Of a stretch of DNA of 64,000 bases, positions 17,701 through 26,841 are shown piece after piece. The stretch is taken from the NCBI RefSeq assembly GCF_009742725.1, contig NZ_WPHG01000002.1:434001-498000 (forward strand). Reading direction: 5' to 3'. The stretch is from Nitratireductor arenosus. Lineage in GTDB: Bacteria; Pseudomonadota; Alphaproteobacteria; Rhizobiales; Rhizobiaceae. A program made the position numbers and the translations under genes. How positions within the stretch are numbered: position 1 is the stretch's first letter; every line of letters starts with the position of its first letter. The notes beneath the pieces are model-generated. The model worked only from the letters and a program-made list of their open reading frames with translations. It was not told the DNA's origin and did not search any database.

Positions 17701-17853
17701 GCGGCGCGCTACTCGATGGGGCTGGTGATCTTTTCCGGCATCCTGATCGGCACGATGTTCACGCTGTTCGTGGTGCCGATGTTCTACACGCTGATCACCC
17801 GGCGCGAACTGGCGCCGGAGCCCGAGCAGCCGCGGATCGCGCCGGCCGAGTAG
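14785..17853 (+). CDS. RND efflux pump, inner-membrane transporter
   Basis: A 1022-residue resistance-nodulation-division transporter of normal HAE1 length, with twelve expected membrane helices and two large periplasmic loops. The N-terminus FSDIFIRRPVLSTVVG is typical. The proton-relay region in helix 4 reads AMVLAIGLVVDDAIVVVENIHRH with the paired Asp residues. It would export drugs or lipophilic compounds using the proton gradient. No outer-membrane factor follows, so it probably borrows one encoded elsewhere. Confidence 0.95.
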   Translation: MNFSDIFIRRPVLSTVVGFLILLLGFQGMMNLTVRQYPQVEETVITVTTIYPGASAELIQGFITAPIAAAVSTTENVDYVTSQSRPSASVVTVQMELGADPDVALTEVMSKVQEVRGNLPTDARDPTIVKGTGQQFAIMYLAMQNPNMTAEQLTEYLDRVIRPRLSTVEGVAEAQILGAAEYSMRVWVDPVRLAARGITAAEMLNAINASNFLSAPGKIENDYVAHSITLKSTLQTPEAFAALPLRASGDDVVRLGEVARVELAAESTDTVVSFNGKPGTFVGIFPTPSANPLDTSAAVLKELPAIQASLPEGMTATMVYDATETISASIDEVFKTIAEAVAIVILVILLFLGSFRSVLMPIVTIPLSLIGVCFLLLVLGYSINLLSLLAMVLAIGLVVDDAIVVVENIHRHIEDGMSPMQAAYRGMREITGPVVAMTVTLAAVFAPLGFTGGLTGSLFREFAFTLAGAVIISGLVALTITPMMSARLLKAGNHSRFQRIVDGTFDRVANVYERLVAGSLNYRAVTFMIVAVLLGLTGYLFTKTSTELAPEEDAGALFALVNAPRYATTPYTQLYTDQMRELTKDLPELDANFSIVGLGGQTNSAIAVWSFKDWAERERSQSEIQADITARLSKVAGVQALVFAPPSLPGAGGGLPISVVIRATGESSQVFEVAEQIKREAEASGRFIVVQNSLAFDAPQVTVTIDRDRAAALNLPIRDIGTTLSLLVGGGAVAQFDRESNSYDIITQVPREYRDNPRRIGEFFVRSVTGEMVPLSAVVSIDTNAAPSAIEQFNQLNSATISALPLPGVTTGDGLSTIVEIAEGLMPNGFFLDYSGQSRLEAEQGNTILLAFGLALIVIYLVLAAQFESFRDPLIIMMSVPLSIFGAIVPLNLGLGTLNIYTQVGLITLIGLITKHGILLVEFANQQRHERGLDRFEAIIASAKVRLRPILMTTAAMALGVVPLITAQGAGAAARYSMGLVIFSGILIGTMFTLFVVPMFYTLITRRELAPEPEQPRIAPAE

Positions 17854-17866
17854 GGCCGGCGCTGTC

Positions 17867-18760
17867 TCAGCGCATGGCGCCCAGGAAATCGAGCACCGCG
17901 CGGCGCATTTGCGGGGTTTCCTGGTGTCCGGTCTCGGGCTGCGACAGGCGTGTAAGCGCCGTTGCCGCGCCAGCCGTCTCGTAGGCCGCGCGGGTCTGCC
18001 GATAGGCGGTTTCGACGGCGTCGGGCGGGGTGAGCGGGTCGTGGTCGCCGGTGCAGATCAGTTGCCGGCGCGGCGCGACCATGCCGGCGATGCGTCCGGT
18101 CGAGGTGGCGGCAAGCAGGCCGGGGACCGTCATATAGTGGCCGTGCAGATCGTGGGCGCCGGTTTCGATAAGGCTGTCGAGATCGGCATAGGCGCAAAGA
18201 TGCGCCGTACGCGCCACGCGCGGCTCGAGGGCAGCCAGAAAATAGGCGTGGGTTGCCCCCATCGACAGGCCGAACGTGGCAATCCGGGTCGCATCGACAT
18301 CGGCGCGCGCGGCCAGATGATCGAAGGCGGCCAACAGGTCGGCCAGCATCAGCCCCATCAGCGTCGCCCCGCGCCACAGCATCGCCTTGGCGAGCGCGTT
18401 TTCCCCGGACTCGGCCCGATCGCCGAAGGTCGGCATGTCGACCGACAAGGTCACCAGCCCCTCTTTCGCCAGCACCGGTCCATAGGGGCCGATAAGGCTT
18501 GGACGACCGACGAGGAGTTCCGACGCCCCGATCGCGTATTTGTTGCCGTGGGCATGGCAATATAGCACCGCCGGGCAGCGGCCGCTCGCGCGCGCCGGTC
18601 GGGTCAGCAGTCCACGTACCGGCCTGCCGTCGCCGAAATCGAATATCAGGCGCTCGACGACATGATCGCCCTCGTCGGACCGCTCGGCCGCGCGGACGAT
18701 GGGCGCGCGCCGCTCCCGCGCCGGGATACGGATCAGGCTCTTGAGGTCGTCCGGGGTCAT
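17867..18760 (-). CDS. Alpha/beta hydrolase, dienelactone hydrolase/acetylxylan esterase-like
   Basis: A 297-residue cytoplasmic hydrolase with no signal peptide. The nucleophile elbow is GLSMG near residue 166. The probable acid is Asp in TGDHDPLTP near residue 240, and the probable His is in PETGHQE near residue 275. The oxyanion-strand segment PAVLYCHAHG is typical of prolyl-oligopeptidase-like and acetylxylan-esterase-like hydrolases. It converges with the RND operon (13-bp gap). The substrate is unknown. Confidence 0.8.
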   Translation of the reverse strand: MTPDDLKSLIRIPARERRAPIVRAAERSDEGDHVVERLIFDFGDGRPVRGLLTRPARASGRCPAVLYCHAHGNKYAIGASELLVGRPSLIGPYGPVLAKEGLVTLSVDMPTFGDRAESGENALAKAMLWRGATLMGLMLADLLAAFDHLAARADVDATRIATFGLSMGATHAYFLAALEPRVARTAHLCAYADLDSLIETGAHDLHGHYMTVPGLLAATSTGRIAGMVAPRRQLICTGDHDPLTPPDAVETAYRQTRAAYETAGAATALTRLSQPETGHQETPQMRRAVLDFLGAMR

Positions 18761-18794
18761 GGCGTCGTTCCGATGCGGGCCTGTCCACGGTCGG

Positions 18795-18905
18795 TTCTAG
18801 AACCGTTCATTCGGAAATGGAATCACCTGACGGAAACGGATTTTCGTCCAGGCAGGGAGAAATCCGCGGCGCAGCATGACCGGCGGGCAGGGATTTCGAC
18901 GGCGG
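18795..18905 (+). repeat. Rhizobial-type interspersed intergenic repeat, copy 1
   Basis: The stretch begins TTCTAGAACCGTTC, continues with AATGGAATC and GGATTTTCG, and ends near GGGATTTCGACGG. It aligns over about 100 bp with the right arm of the element at 35548-35853 read in reverse, and its first 50 bases also match that element's left arm. Similar mosaics are scattered through rhizobial genomes. The rest of the 435-base gap to pyrC (18906-19195) holds no feature I can support beyond an undefined promoter. Confidence 0.55.
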
Positions 18906-19195
18906 AGCCCGCCGGGCTCGCGTCGGAGGAAAGCCACCATTCCTTCGGTCGGGACCTTGTCGGCCAGAACTGGACCCTCGAGCTTGCCCGAGCGTGGCTT
19001 GTCGGATGTCCGGCCCCATCGTGATTGGGCTATTTTCGCGGGTCTGCCGGGCACAAAGTTGCGGATTTCGCGCGCAAGCCGGTTTTCCTGGACGCGGCTT
19101 CATGGCATTGGGCTGCTATCGTTTCGAACCGGCTCGCAGCATGGCCGCGCGGCACGCCGGCAAACCGGACGGCCGGCAAGGATCGGAAGCACAGC

Positions 19196-20245
19196 GTGAA
19201 CAGCCTCACAATCACCAGACCCGACGATTGGCACCTACATCTGCGCGACGGCGCGATGCTGGCCGGCGTGCTGCCCTATAGCGCGGCACATTTTTCCCGA
19301 GCGATCATCATGCCGAACCTGGTGCCGCCGGTCGTAACCACGGCCGACGCGGCGGCCTATCGCAACCGCATCGAAATGGCGCTGCCGCCGGGATCGACGT
19401 TCCAGCCGCTGATGACGCTTTATCTGACCGAGGCGACCGACGCCGACGATGTTGCGCGCGGCTTCCAAGAGGGCGTGGTGCGCGCGGTCAAGCTCTACCC
19501 GGCCGGGGCGACGACCAATTCGCAAAGCGGCGTGCGCGACATTGAAAAGGTGGTGCCGGTGCTGGAGCGTATGGCCGAGATCGGCATGCCGCTTTGCATC
19601 CATGGCGAGGTGACCGACGCCGACATCGACATTTTCGACCGCGAGGCGGTGTTCATCGAGCGCGTGCTGGAGCCGCTGCGCCGGCGCGTGCCGGGCCTGC
19701 GGGTGGTGATGGAGCACGTGACGACCAAGAACGGTGTCGACTACGTGCTGGCCAATCCCAAGGGGCTTGCGGCCACGATCACCACCCATCACCTGATCAT
19801 CAACCGCAACGCGATCCTGGCCGGCGGCATCCGCCCGCATTATTACTGTCTTCCGGTCGCCAAGCGCGAAACCCACCGGCTGGCGCTGCGCGCGGCGGCG
19901 ACGTCGGGCGACGCCCGCTTTTTCCTGGGAACCGATTCCGCCCCCCATACCGATGCGTCGAAGCAAACCGCCTGCGGCTGCGCCGGCATCTTTTCGGCCA
20001 TCAACACTATGGCCTGTCTGGCGCATGTGTTCGAGGAGGAAGAGGCGCTCGACCGGCTCGAGGCCTTCACCTCGCTGAACGGCCCGGCCTTTTACGGCCT
20101 GCCGCCGAACGAGGCGCGGATGCACCTGAAGCGCGCGGCGGACCCGATCGCCTTTCCGCCCCGCATCGAGACCGGCGAGGGACCGGTGACGGTGTTCGAT
20201 CCGATGTTTCCGATCCACTGGTTCGTCGCGGACGAAGCCGGCTAG
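19196..20245 (+). CDS. pyrC: Dihydroorotase, class II
   Basis: A 349-residue dihydroorotase of the E. coli PyrC type (E. coli 348 residues), which cyclises carbamoyl aspartate to dihydroorotate in pyrimidine synthesis. Metal ligands are seen in [10 protein letters not shown], the carboxylated Lys in [12 protein letters not shown], His in CIHGEV and EHVTTK, and Asp in GTDSAPH. The GTG start at VNSLTI was chosen because it matches the usual PyrC N-terminus; upstream in-frame codons give an unlikely 57-residue extension. It is followed after 46 bp by pyrE. Confidence 0.95.
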   Translation: MNSLTITRPDDWHLHLRDGAMLAGVLPYSAAHFSRAIIMPNLVPPVVTTADAAAYRNRIEMALPPGSTFQPLMTLYLTEATDADDVARGFQEGVVRAVKLYPAGATTNSQSGVRDIEKVVPVLERMAEIGMPLCIHGEVTDADIDIFDREAVFIERVLEPLRRRVPGLRVVMEHVTTKNGVDYVLANPKGLAATITTHHLIINRNAILAGGIRPHYYCLPVAKRETHRLALRAAATSGDARFFLGTDSAPHTDASKQTACGCAGIFSAINTMACLAHVFEEEEALDRLEAFTSLNGPAFYGLPPNEARMHLKRAADPIAFPPRIETGEGPVTVFDPMFPIHWFVADEAG

Positions 20246-20291
20246 AACCCGGAACGTCCGCACGACCCGTCAACAGCCCGAGGACGAACGC

Positions 20292-20987
20292 ATGTTTTCC
20301 AACACCTTTCCCGAACGCGCGGTGATCTCGACCACCGTGGCCAGGATGTTGCTCGAGATCGAGGCCGTTCATTTCCGCGCCGACGAGCCCTATACGTTCA
20401 CCTCGGGGCTGGCGAGCCCGGTCTATATCGACTGCCGCAAGCTGATCTCCTATCCGCGCATCCGCGCGGCGCTGATGGATTTCGCCGCATCGGTGATCCT
20501 GCGCGATGTCGGCTTCGAGCAGTTCGATGGCGTGGTTGGCGGCGAAACGGCCGGTATTCCGTTCGCGGCGTGGTTGTCCGACTCGCTCGGCCTGCCGATG
20601 CATTACGTGCGCAAGAAACCCAAGGGTTTCGGCCGCGACGCGCAGATCGAGGGCGCACCGGTGGAGGGCAAGCGCATCCTGCTGGTGGAAGACCTGACCA
20701 CAGATGGCGGCAGCAAAATCAAGTTTGCCGAAGCGCTCAACGACGCCGGCGCGCGGGTCACCGACACGTTCGCGGTGTTTTATTACGACATTTTTCCGGA
20801 CGCGCCGGAACGGCTGAAGGCGGCCGGGATGCGGCTGCACTATCTTGCGACCTGGTGGGACGTCTTGAAGGTGTGCGAGGACGAGGGCCGGTTTTCGCCG
20901 CATGTGCTCGGCGAGGTCGAAAGCTTTCTCAAGGCGCCGCTCGCCTGGTCGGCCGCCAATGGCGGGATCGCCGAGATGACGCGCTGA
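20292..20987 (+). CDS. pyrE: Orotate phosphoribosyltransferase
   Basis: A 231-residue enzyme that joins orotate and PRPP to make orotidine monophosphate. The PRPP-binding loop is [12 protein letters not shown] near residue 135. The orotate and catalytic segments include [18 protein letters not shown] and the flexible loop [17 protein letters not shown]. It forms a likely two-gene operon with pyrC. Confidence 0.95.
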   Translation: MFSNTFPERAVISTTVARMLLEIEAVHFRADEPYTFTSGLASPVYIDCRKLISYPRIRAALMDFAASVILRDVGFEQFDGVVGGETAGIPFAAWLSDSLGLPMHYVRKKPKGFGRDAQIEGAPVEGKRILLVEDLTTDGGSKIKFAEALNDAGARVTDTFAVFYYDIFPDAPERLKAAGMRLHYLATWWDVLKVCEDEGRFSPHVLGEVESFLKAPLAWSAANGGIAEMTR

Positions 20988-21063
20988 CCGCCGGCGCCGG
21001 CATTGGACCGGTGCCGAAAATGCGGCATTGTCCCGGCCGATAACGCTTTGGGGCACACCGCGC

Positions 21064-23070
21064 ATGGGCGTGCAAGACGACAGGCATCAAACAGACGCCA
21101 CACCGCCGGTCGCGGGCCGAGCCGACGCCGGCTTGGCGACCGACGCCGGCGCGTTGATCGCGGCCGAATTGCTCGGATTGCTCTCCGATCCGTTCAAAAC
21201 GCTGTTGGAGGCGCTTGCCCGGGCGCCGGACGGCCTGGCCACCGACCTGGTCGACGCGGGCCGGGTGGTCGAACTGTGCGACCGCTTTCCCGCCCTGGTG
21301 CGGGTCGATGCGGACCGTGGCGTGCTGACCTTTCGCGTCGCCGAGGTCGCCGCGGCGTTTCGCACCGCCCTTGCGCCGATTTCGGCTCGGCAGGGAACCG
21401 ACGCCGTTGCACCGGAAACAGGCGACGCGCCACGGAGCGACGGTACCGTGGCGGCGATCCTGGCGGCGCAGAAACAGGGCGATTTCGACGAGGCACTACG
21501 TCTTTTCTACGCCGGTGGCCGGGAATTCTTCATGCATTTCCATGGGCTGGACCAATGTCTTGAGGTTCTGGACGGATTTCCCGAGGACTGGCGCGATCGC
21601 CACAACGTGCTGGTCTTCGCTTACACCATGCATGCGCTCAAATCGGGCAATGTCAGCCGCGCCCGGCATCTGATCACTCGCCGCTTCGGCGCCGAGTCGC
21701 TGGATCTCAACCTGGTTCTGGACGATCGGGCCCGTTTTCCGCTCGATTTCAGGCTGTTTCGGTTCCTGATGGCCATGTACGAGGACATCGCCATCACCGA
21801 CAAGTCGCGGGCGCTGGTGTTCGATGCGCTCGGCGAGGTGCCGCTCGACGATCATCTGCAGCGCGGCAGCTTCTACAACGCCATGCTGGAAGTCGCGGTG
21901 CGTCGGCGCGAATATGATTCCGCCGACGAGATCGCGCGGCGCGCGCGCCACCATTATCGGCAAGCCGATGCCCACCTGCTGGGTTTCTATGTCGATCTCT
22001 ACCAGGCGATCCTGTGCCTGCTGCGCGGCGCGCTCACGGCCGCCGACAGCCATGCTCGCCATGCCGGCCAGACACTTGCCCGTGTCCCGTTTGAGACGCC
22101 GTCGGACGGCCGACTGCTGGGCCTGGTGAAAGCCGTCATCCGCTACGAGCAGGGCGACGTGCGTACCCTGGTGCGCTTCCTCAACGAGGAGTTCGACCGG
22201 TTCGCCTATGGCGAGATCTGGCCGACCGTTGCCGAACTGGCGATCAACTATGGCGGCCAGGCGCTGAGCCGGCATGTGTCGAGCGCGGCGGCGCGGGTGT
22301 TTCTCGACAAATGGCGTGTCCAGGAATGGCGTTCGAACCGGTTCCGGCTCGTCATCACCCTGCGCGAGGTCGCGATCCTGCAAAACGGCAATCGCTGGCA
22401 GGAGGCCTCCGACCTTCTCACCGCCGTGCAGTCACGGGCGAACCGTACATGGGTCGAGGGGGCGGTGGAAAACCTGATCCGTCTCGTTGACCCGCAGGAA
22501 ATCGCGCTCGTGATGGCGTGGTTGCGCCATCTGATCTGGGAGGTGCCGACCCGGCCGATGCTGCGCGACCAGGTCGCCGTCCTTTTGACCAACGACCATC
22601 TCACCGACCGCCAGCGCGTGACGGTGCGCGTGTGGTCGGCTCATCTGGCGCGCCTTCACCGCGACATCACCACAGCCCGCTCCGATACGCTGAAGGCACT
22701 GGAGGCGTGTGCGCGGCTCGGCACGATCATGCCGCTGGCCGAAGAGCCGCAACTCATCCAACCGCTTCTCGACGACAAGCGCATCGGCTCGTTCGTGCTG
22801 GCTTCGAACGATGTCCGCCAGGCGATGCGCCGGCTCAAGGCGCTCGACATGCCGACCTCGGACGGGCCGCGGCGCGCGGGGCTGACGCGCAAGGAAATGA
22901 AGGTGCTGCTTCTCGTTGTCGAGGGCGGGACCAACAAATTCGTCGCCCGCCAGCTCGGATTGTCCGAGGTGACGGTGAAATTTCACCTGTCCAACATCTA
23001 CCGCAAGATCGGTTGCCGCCGCCGGGGCGAGGCGATCGCGACCGCCAAGGCGCTGGGCTGGGTCGCCTGA
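21064..23070 (+). CDS. MalT-like LuxR-family transcriptional regulator
   Basis: A 668-residue regulator with a C-terminal LuxR/CsgD-type helix-turn-helix (about residues 605-668, LTRKEMKVLLLVVEGGTNKFVARQLGLSEVTVKFHLSNIYRKI). The long middle is helical, with TPR-like character, as in the C-terminal half of MalT. I see no Walker A motif, so the NTPase module of MalT is absent. The ATG at MGVQDDRHQ is used; a TTG 36 bases upstream is also possible. It lies directly upstream of the peptide ABC operon with a direct repeat between, so it probably regulates that operon. Confidence 0.82.
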   Translation: MGVQDDRHQTDATPPVAGRADAGLATDAGALIAAELLGLLSDPFKTLLEALARAPDGLATDLVDAGRVVELCDRFPALVRVDADRGVLTFRVAEVAAAFRTALAPISARQGTDAVAPETGDAPRSDGTVAAILAAQKQGDFDEALRLFYAGGREFFMHFHGLDQCLEVLDGFPEDWRDRHNVLVFAYTMHALKSGNVSRARHLITRRFGAESLDLNLVLDDRARFPLDFRLFRFLMAMYEDIAITDKSRALVFDALGEVPLDDHLQRGSFYNAMLEVAVRRREYDSADEIARRARHHYRQADAHLLGFYVDLYQAILCLLRGALTAADSHARHAGQTLARVPFETPSDGRLLGLVKAVIRYEQGDVRTLVRFLNEEFDRFAYGEIWPTVAELAINYGGQALSRHVSSAAARVFLDKWRVQEWRSNRFRLVITLREVAILQNGNRWQEASDLLTAVQSRANRTWVEGAVENLIRLVDPQEIALVMAWLRHLIWEVPTRPMLRDQVAVLLTNDHLTDRQRVTVRVWSAHLARLHRDITTARSDTLKALEACARLGTIMPLAEEPQLIQPLLDDKRIGSFVLASNDVRQAMRRLKALDMPTSDGPRRAGLTRKEMKVLLLVVEGGTNKFVARQLGLSEVTVKFHLSNIYRKIGCRRRGEAIATAKALGWVA

Positions 23071-23094
23071 GCGGGCGAAATCGACCAGGCCTCT

Positions 23095-23131
23095 CAAAAA
23101 CCTATACCTATTCTATCAAAACCTATCCTAT
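23095..23131 (+). promoter_or_regulatory. Direct repeat before the peptide ABC operon
   Basis: CAAAAACCTATACCTAT at 23095-23111 is repeated as CAAAACCTATCCTAT at 23117-23131, 22 bp apart, close to two helical turns. Each unit contains two CCTAT blocks. It lies in the 152-base gap between the LuxR gene and the first permease gene and stands out from the GC-rich surroundings. It is a good candidate binding site for the LuxR-type protein, though this is inference. Confidence 0.5.
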
Positions 23132-23222
23132 CTCGCCCTTGATCCGGATGCGGTGGTCGCGGGAAACTTTTGGCAACGACAGCGCGGCAGCCAATGCCGC
23201 CACGAGGCGGAACCGGAGGCAC

Positions 23223-24251
23223 ATGAACACCAATTGGCTCGACGTCATGCTGCGGCGGCTGCTCGGCTTCGCCGGCGTCATGCTGGTCCTGTCGCTGATG
23301 ATCTTCGTGCTGGCGCGGGTGGTGCCGGGCGATCCGGCCCGCATCGCGCTCGGTCCCAGCGCCACCCAGGAGCAAGTCGACGCAATGCGCCTGGAAATGG
23401 GGCTCGACGATCCGGTCCTGATCCAGTTCGTGAATTATGTCGGCGGCGCCCTGCGCGGCGATTTCGGCCGCTCGCTGATCTCCGGCAAGCCGGTGGCGAG
23501 CGAAATCCTCGAACTTCTGCCGGCGACGCTGGAACTCGTGCTGGTGACGGTGTTCCTGATGATCGTGATATCGGTGCCGCTCGGTGTGGTCACCGCGCGC
23601 TACCGCAACAGCTGGATCGACAATACCGGCCGCTTTTTCTCCATCATCGGCGTGACGATGCCGAGCTTCCTGTTCGCCATCCTGCTTCAGCTCGCCGCGG
23701 CGAATTTCTTTCCCGGCTGGCCGATCCTCGGACGGATCGACTATACGCTGACCGCGCCCCAGGGCCCCACCGGCTTGCTTCTGATCGATTCACTCGCGCA
23801 TGGCCGTTTCGACGTCTTCGCCAGCGCGCTGCAGCATCTGTTGTTTCCGGCGCTCGCGCTGGCCATGGCTGGCATCGGACAGGTGACCCGCATCACGCGC
23901 TCGGCGATGATCGAGCATCAGCGGCGCGACCACGTGCTGACGTTGAAATCCTTCGGCGTGCCCGACCGGGTGATCATTTTCCGTTATCTTTTGAAACTGT
24001 CCTCGATCGCGCCGCTGACCATCATGGGCCTGGAATTCGCCTCGCTGATCGGCAACGCCTTCGTCGTCGAACTGGTGTTTTCCTGGGGCGGGTTCGCGTC
24101 TTACGGGCTGGAGGCGATCCTGCAGAAGGACCTCAACGCGGTCATGGCCGTGGTGCTGGTCTCCGGCTTCTTCTTCATCGTGGCCAATCTGATCATTGAC
24201 GTGGTGCTGCTGATGATTGACCCGCGCCTGCGGTTCAAGGAGGCGCGCTGA
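23223..24251 (+). CDS. Dipeptide/oligopeptide-type ABC permease, DppB-like
   Basis: A 342-residue permease of the DppB/OppB family. The N-terminal helix (LLGFAGVMLVLSLMIFVLARVVPGDPARIALG) with the family's PGDP motif is clear. The binding-protein-dependent transport fold with about six helices follows, including the loop near LTLKSFGVPDRVIIFRYLLK. GGAGG lies before the ATG. Its stop overlaps the next gene by one base. It begins an operon of seven genes. Confidence 0.9.
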   Translation: MNTNWLDVMLRRLLGFAGVMLVLSLMIFVLARVVPGDPARIALGPSATQEQVDAMRLEMGLDDPVLIQFVNYVGGALRGDFGRSLISGKPVASEILELLPATLELVLVTVFLMIVISVPLGVVTARYRNSWIDNTGRFFSIIGVTMPSFLFAILLQLAAANFFPGWPILGRIDYTLTAPQGPTGLLLIDSLAHGRFDVFASALQHLLFPALALAMAGIGQVTRITRSAMIEHQRRDHVLTLKSFGVPDRVIIFRYLLKLSSIAPLTIMGLEFASLIGNAFVVELVFSWGGFASYGLEAILQKDLNAVMAVVLVSGFFFIVANLIIDVVLLMIDPRLRFKEAR

Positions 24252-25126
24252 TGTCGGCTCCCGCAATGCCGCAGCCCGAGGCGCTCTCGACCCGCTACAT
24301 GGCGTGGTACCGGTTCACCCGCAATCCGGCGGCGGTGATCGGTGCGTTCATGGTCGTCACCGTCATCCTCGCCGCAATCTTCGCGCCGCTGATCGCGCCC
24401 TATCCGGACCATGTCGGCGCGGTGGTCGATTTCCGCAACCGCCACGCCGCGCCCGACATGGCCCATCTTCTCGGTACCGACAAGGTCGGGCGCGACATCT
24501 TGAGCCGCGTCGTGTTCGGCTTCCGGGTGTCGCTGTTTCTGGTCATTGGCGTGCTCGGCGTCGCGGTGCCGGTCGGAGCGGCGCTGGGTCTGGCCGCCGG
24601 CTATTTCAGCGGCTTGACGGAGCGCATCATCACCGGCTTCACCAATGTCATGCTGGCGATCCCGCCGCTGGTCATGGCGCTGGCGATCGGCAACGTGCTG
24701 GAGCCCAACCTGGTCAATGCCATGCTGGCGATCACCCTGTTGTGGTGGACCTGGCACGCGCGACTCGTCTACCGGGTGTCGAAATCGATAGCGGCCGAGG
24801 ATTTCATCGAGGCCGCCAGGCTCGCCGGCGCCAGCCATTGGCATATCCTGACGCGCGAAATCCTGCCGAACTGCATCTCGGTGATCTCGGTCAAGACGAC
24901 GCTGGACGCCGCCTTCGTCATCCTGTTCGGCGCGACGCTGTCCTTTCTCGGGCTCGGCGTGAAGCCGCCGACGCCGGATCTCGGCTCGATGGTCGCCGAC
25001 GGGCGGCAGTTCCTGCCGGAGATGTGGTGGGAGGTGCTGGCGCCGGGTTTCGCCATTTTCTACGCCACGCTCGGCTTCAACCTGCTCGGCGACGGGCTGC
25101 GCGACATGTTCGACGTGGAGGCGTGA
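24251..25126 (+). CDS. Dipeptide/oligopeptide-type ABC permease, DppC-like
   Basis: A 291-residue permease of the DppC/OppC family. It has an N-terminal helix (NPAAVIGAFMVVTVILAAIFAPLIAPYP) and the family landmark HLLGTDKVGRDILSRVVFG near residue 75. The ATPase-contact loop reads FIEAARLAGASHWHILTREILP. It would pair with the DppB-like protein to form the channel. One base overlaps the previous gene. Confidence 0.92.
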   Translation: MSAPAMPQPEALSTRYMAWYRFTRNPAAVIGAFMVVTVILAAIFAPLIAPYPDHVGAVVDFRNRHAAPDMAHLLGTDKVGRDILSRVVFGFRVSLFLVIGVLGVAVPVGAALGLAAGYFSGLTERIITGFTNVMLAIPPLVMALAIGNVLEPNLVNAMLAITLLWWTWHARLVYRVSKSIAAEDFIEAARLAGASHWHILTREILPNCISVISVKTTLDAAFVILFGATLSFLGLGVKPPTPDLGSMVADGRQFLPEMWWEVLAPGFAIFYATLGFNLLGDGLRDMFDVEA

Positions 25127-25128
25127 GG

Positions 25129-26808
25129 ATGGGCAATCTGCTCGACATCCGCGGCCTGGACGTTGCCTTCCGCACCTATGGCTTCCGCGCCCACATCCTC
25201 AAGAACGTCTCGTTGTCGATCCCCGAGGGCGGGCGGGTCGCGCTGATCGGCGAGACCGGGTCCGGCAAGTCGGTCACCGCCAAGTCGATCCTCGGCACCT
25301 TGCCCGGCAACGCGCATGTGGAAGGCGGTTCGATCCTGTTCGAGGGCCGCGACGTGCTGCAGCTTGCCGAAGCCGAGCGCGACCGCATGAAGGGCACGGC
25401 CTTTTCCGTGATCATGCAGGACCCGCTGTCCTCCTTCAATCCGGTCTTCCGCATCGGACGCCATCTCGACGACGTGATGCGCTTTGCCGACATGCGGCTG
25501 GGCGAACGGTCGGGCGCGGCGGAGCGCCAAAAACGCATCTACGAAGTCTTGCGCAAGGTCCAGCTCTCCGATCCCGAACGGGTGTTTTCGGCCTATCCGG
25601 CGCAATTGTCGGGCGGCATGCGCCAGCGCGTGCTGATCGCGCTGGCGCTGTTGCACCAGCCCAAGCTGCTGATTGCCGACGAGCCGGGCACGGCGCTCGA
25701 CGTCACCACCCAGGACGAGATCATGAAGCTGATCAACCGGCTGGTCTCCGAAAACGGCCTGTCGTTGTTGATGATCACCCATAATCTCGGCGTGGTGCGC
25801 CAGATGGCCGACGACATCTATGTCATGCGCCACGGCGAGATCGTCGAGCATGGGCCGCTGCGCCAACTCTTCACCAGTCCGCGCGAAGATTATACGCGTC
25901 AACTCGTCGATGCGATCCCGCCGCTCTATGGACCGAAAGTGGTCGACCAGCCGCCCGTCGAGGGCGAGGCGATCATCGCACTCACCGGCGTGTCGAAGGT
26001 GTTTTCCGAGCGCCGGCTGATCGGGCGCGGCAGCGAGCACATCGCGGTCAAGGATGTCGACCTGACGATCGGCAAGGGCGAGATTTTCGGGCTGGCGGGC
26101 GAATCCGGTTCCGGCAAGACCACGGTCGCGCGCATGATCATGGGATTGATCGCACCGAGCACCGGCGAGATTACCGTCGACGGCGTCAAGATGGCCGGTA
26201 CCGGCCGCAGCGACGCCTTCCGCCACCTGACCCAGATCGTCTACCAGAACCCCGGCACGTCGTTGAACCCGAAGCGCACGGTCGGACAGACGCTATCGGT
26301 GCCGCTGCGTTTTGCCGGGCTCGAGCGGGTGCGTTTCGACGCGCGGATCGCCGAATTGCTGCGCCATGTAGACCTGCCGGCGCATTACGTGTCGAAATAT
26401 CCGCACGAATTGTCCGGGGGACAGAAGCAGCGCGTGGCGATCGCCCGCGCGCTGGCAGCCAACCCGAAGATCATCGTGCTCGACGAGCCGACCTCGGCGC
26501 TCGACGTGTCGGTGCAGAAAAACGTCATCGCGCTTTTGCAACGGCTGCGCGACGAGCTTGGCCTGACCTATCTCTTCATCTCCCACGACCTGTCCTTGAT
26601 GCGCAATTTCTGCAGCCGGATCGCGGTGATGTTGCGCGGCGAACTGGTGGAGGAAGGCGAACCGAGGACCGTCTTCGCCAAACCGGCCCATCCCTATACG
26701 CGGGCGCTGATCGCCGCGGTTCCGGTCATGGCCGACGAGGAAGAACAAATGAAACCCTCCGTCTCGGCGGAGGAAAGAAAGCGTTTTCTTGTCGATGCGG
26801 TCGCCTGA
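25129..26808 (+). CDS. Fused dipeptide ABC ATPase (DppD-DppF type)
   Basis: A 559-residue protein with two complete ATPase domains in one chain. The first (about residues 1-255) has GETGSGKS, LSGGMRQRV and LLIADEPGTALD. The second (about 280-545) has GESGSGKT, LSGGQKQRV and IIVLDEPTSALD. Each is followed by the short oligopeptide-transporter tail (PREDYTRQLVDAIPP, KPAHPYTRALIAAVP). Such fusions replace separate DppD and DppF subunits. The start, MGNLLDIRG, lies two bases after the DppC stop. Confidence 0.92.
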   Translation: MGNLLDIRGLDVAFRTYGFRAHILKNVSLSIPEGGRVALIGETGSGKSVTAKSILGTLPGNAHVEGGSILFEGRDVLQLAEAERDRMKGTAFSVIMQDPLSSFNPVFRIGRHLDDVMRFADMRLGERSGAAERQKRIYEVLRKVQLSDPERVFSAYPAQLSGGMRQRVLIALALLHQPKLLIADEPGTALDVTTQDEIMKLINRLVSENGLSLLMITHNLGVVRQMADDIYVMRHGEIVEHGPLRQLFTSPREDYTRQLVDAIPPLYGPKVVDQPPVEGEAIIALTGVSKVFSERRLIGRGSEHIAVKDVDLTIGKGEIFGLAGESGSGKTTVARMIMGLIAPSTGEITVDGVKMAGTGRSDAFRHLTQIVYQNPGTSLNPKRTVGQTLSVPLRFAGLERVRFDARIAELLRHVDLPAHYVSKYPHELSGGQKQRVAIARALAANPKIIVLDEPTSALDVSVQKNVIALLQRLRDELGLTYLFISHDLSLMRNFCSRIAVMLRGELVEEGEPRTVFAKPAHPYTRALIAAVPVMADEEEQMKPSVSAEERKRFLVDAVA

Positions 26809-26841
26809 ACGCCGCCGGCAAATGAAGAAAGGAGAAATGCG

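Noticed and set aside
18906-19195. In-frame upstream extension of pyrC by 57 codons
   Set aside because: The extension has no similarity to PyrC, no good ribosome site, and covers DNA next to a repeat; the GTG at 19196 gives the normal family length.
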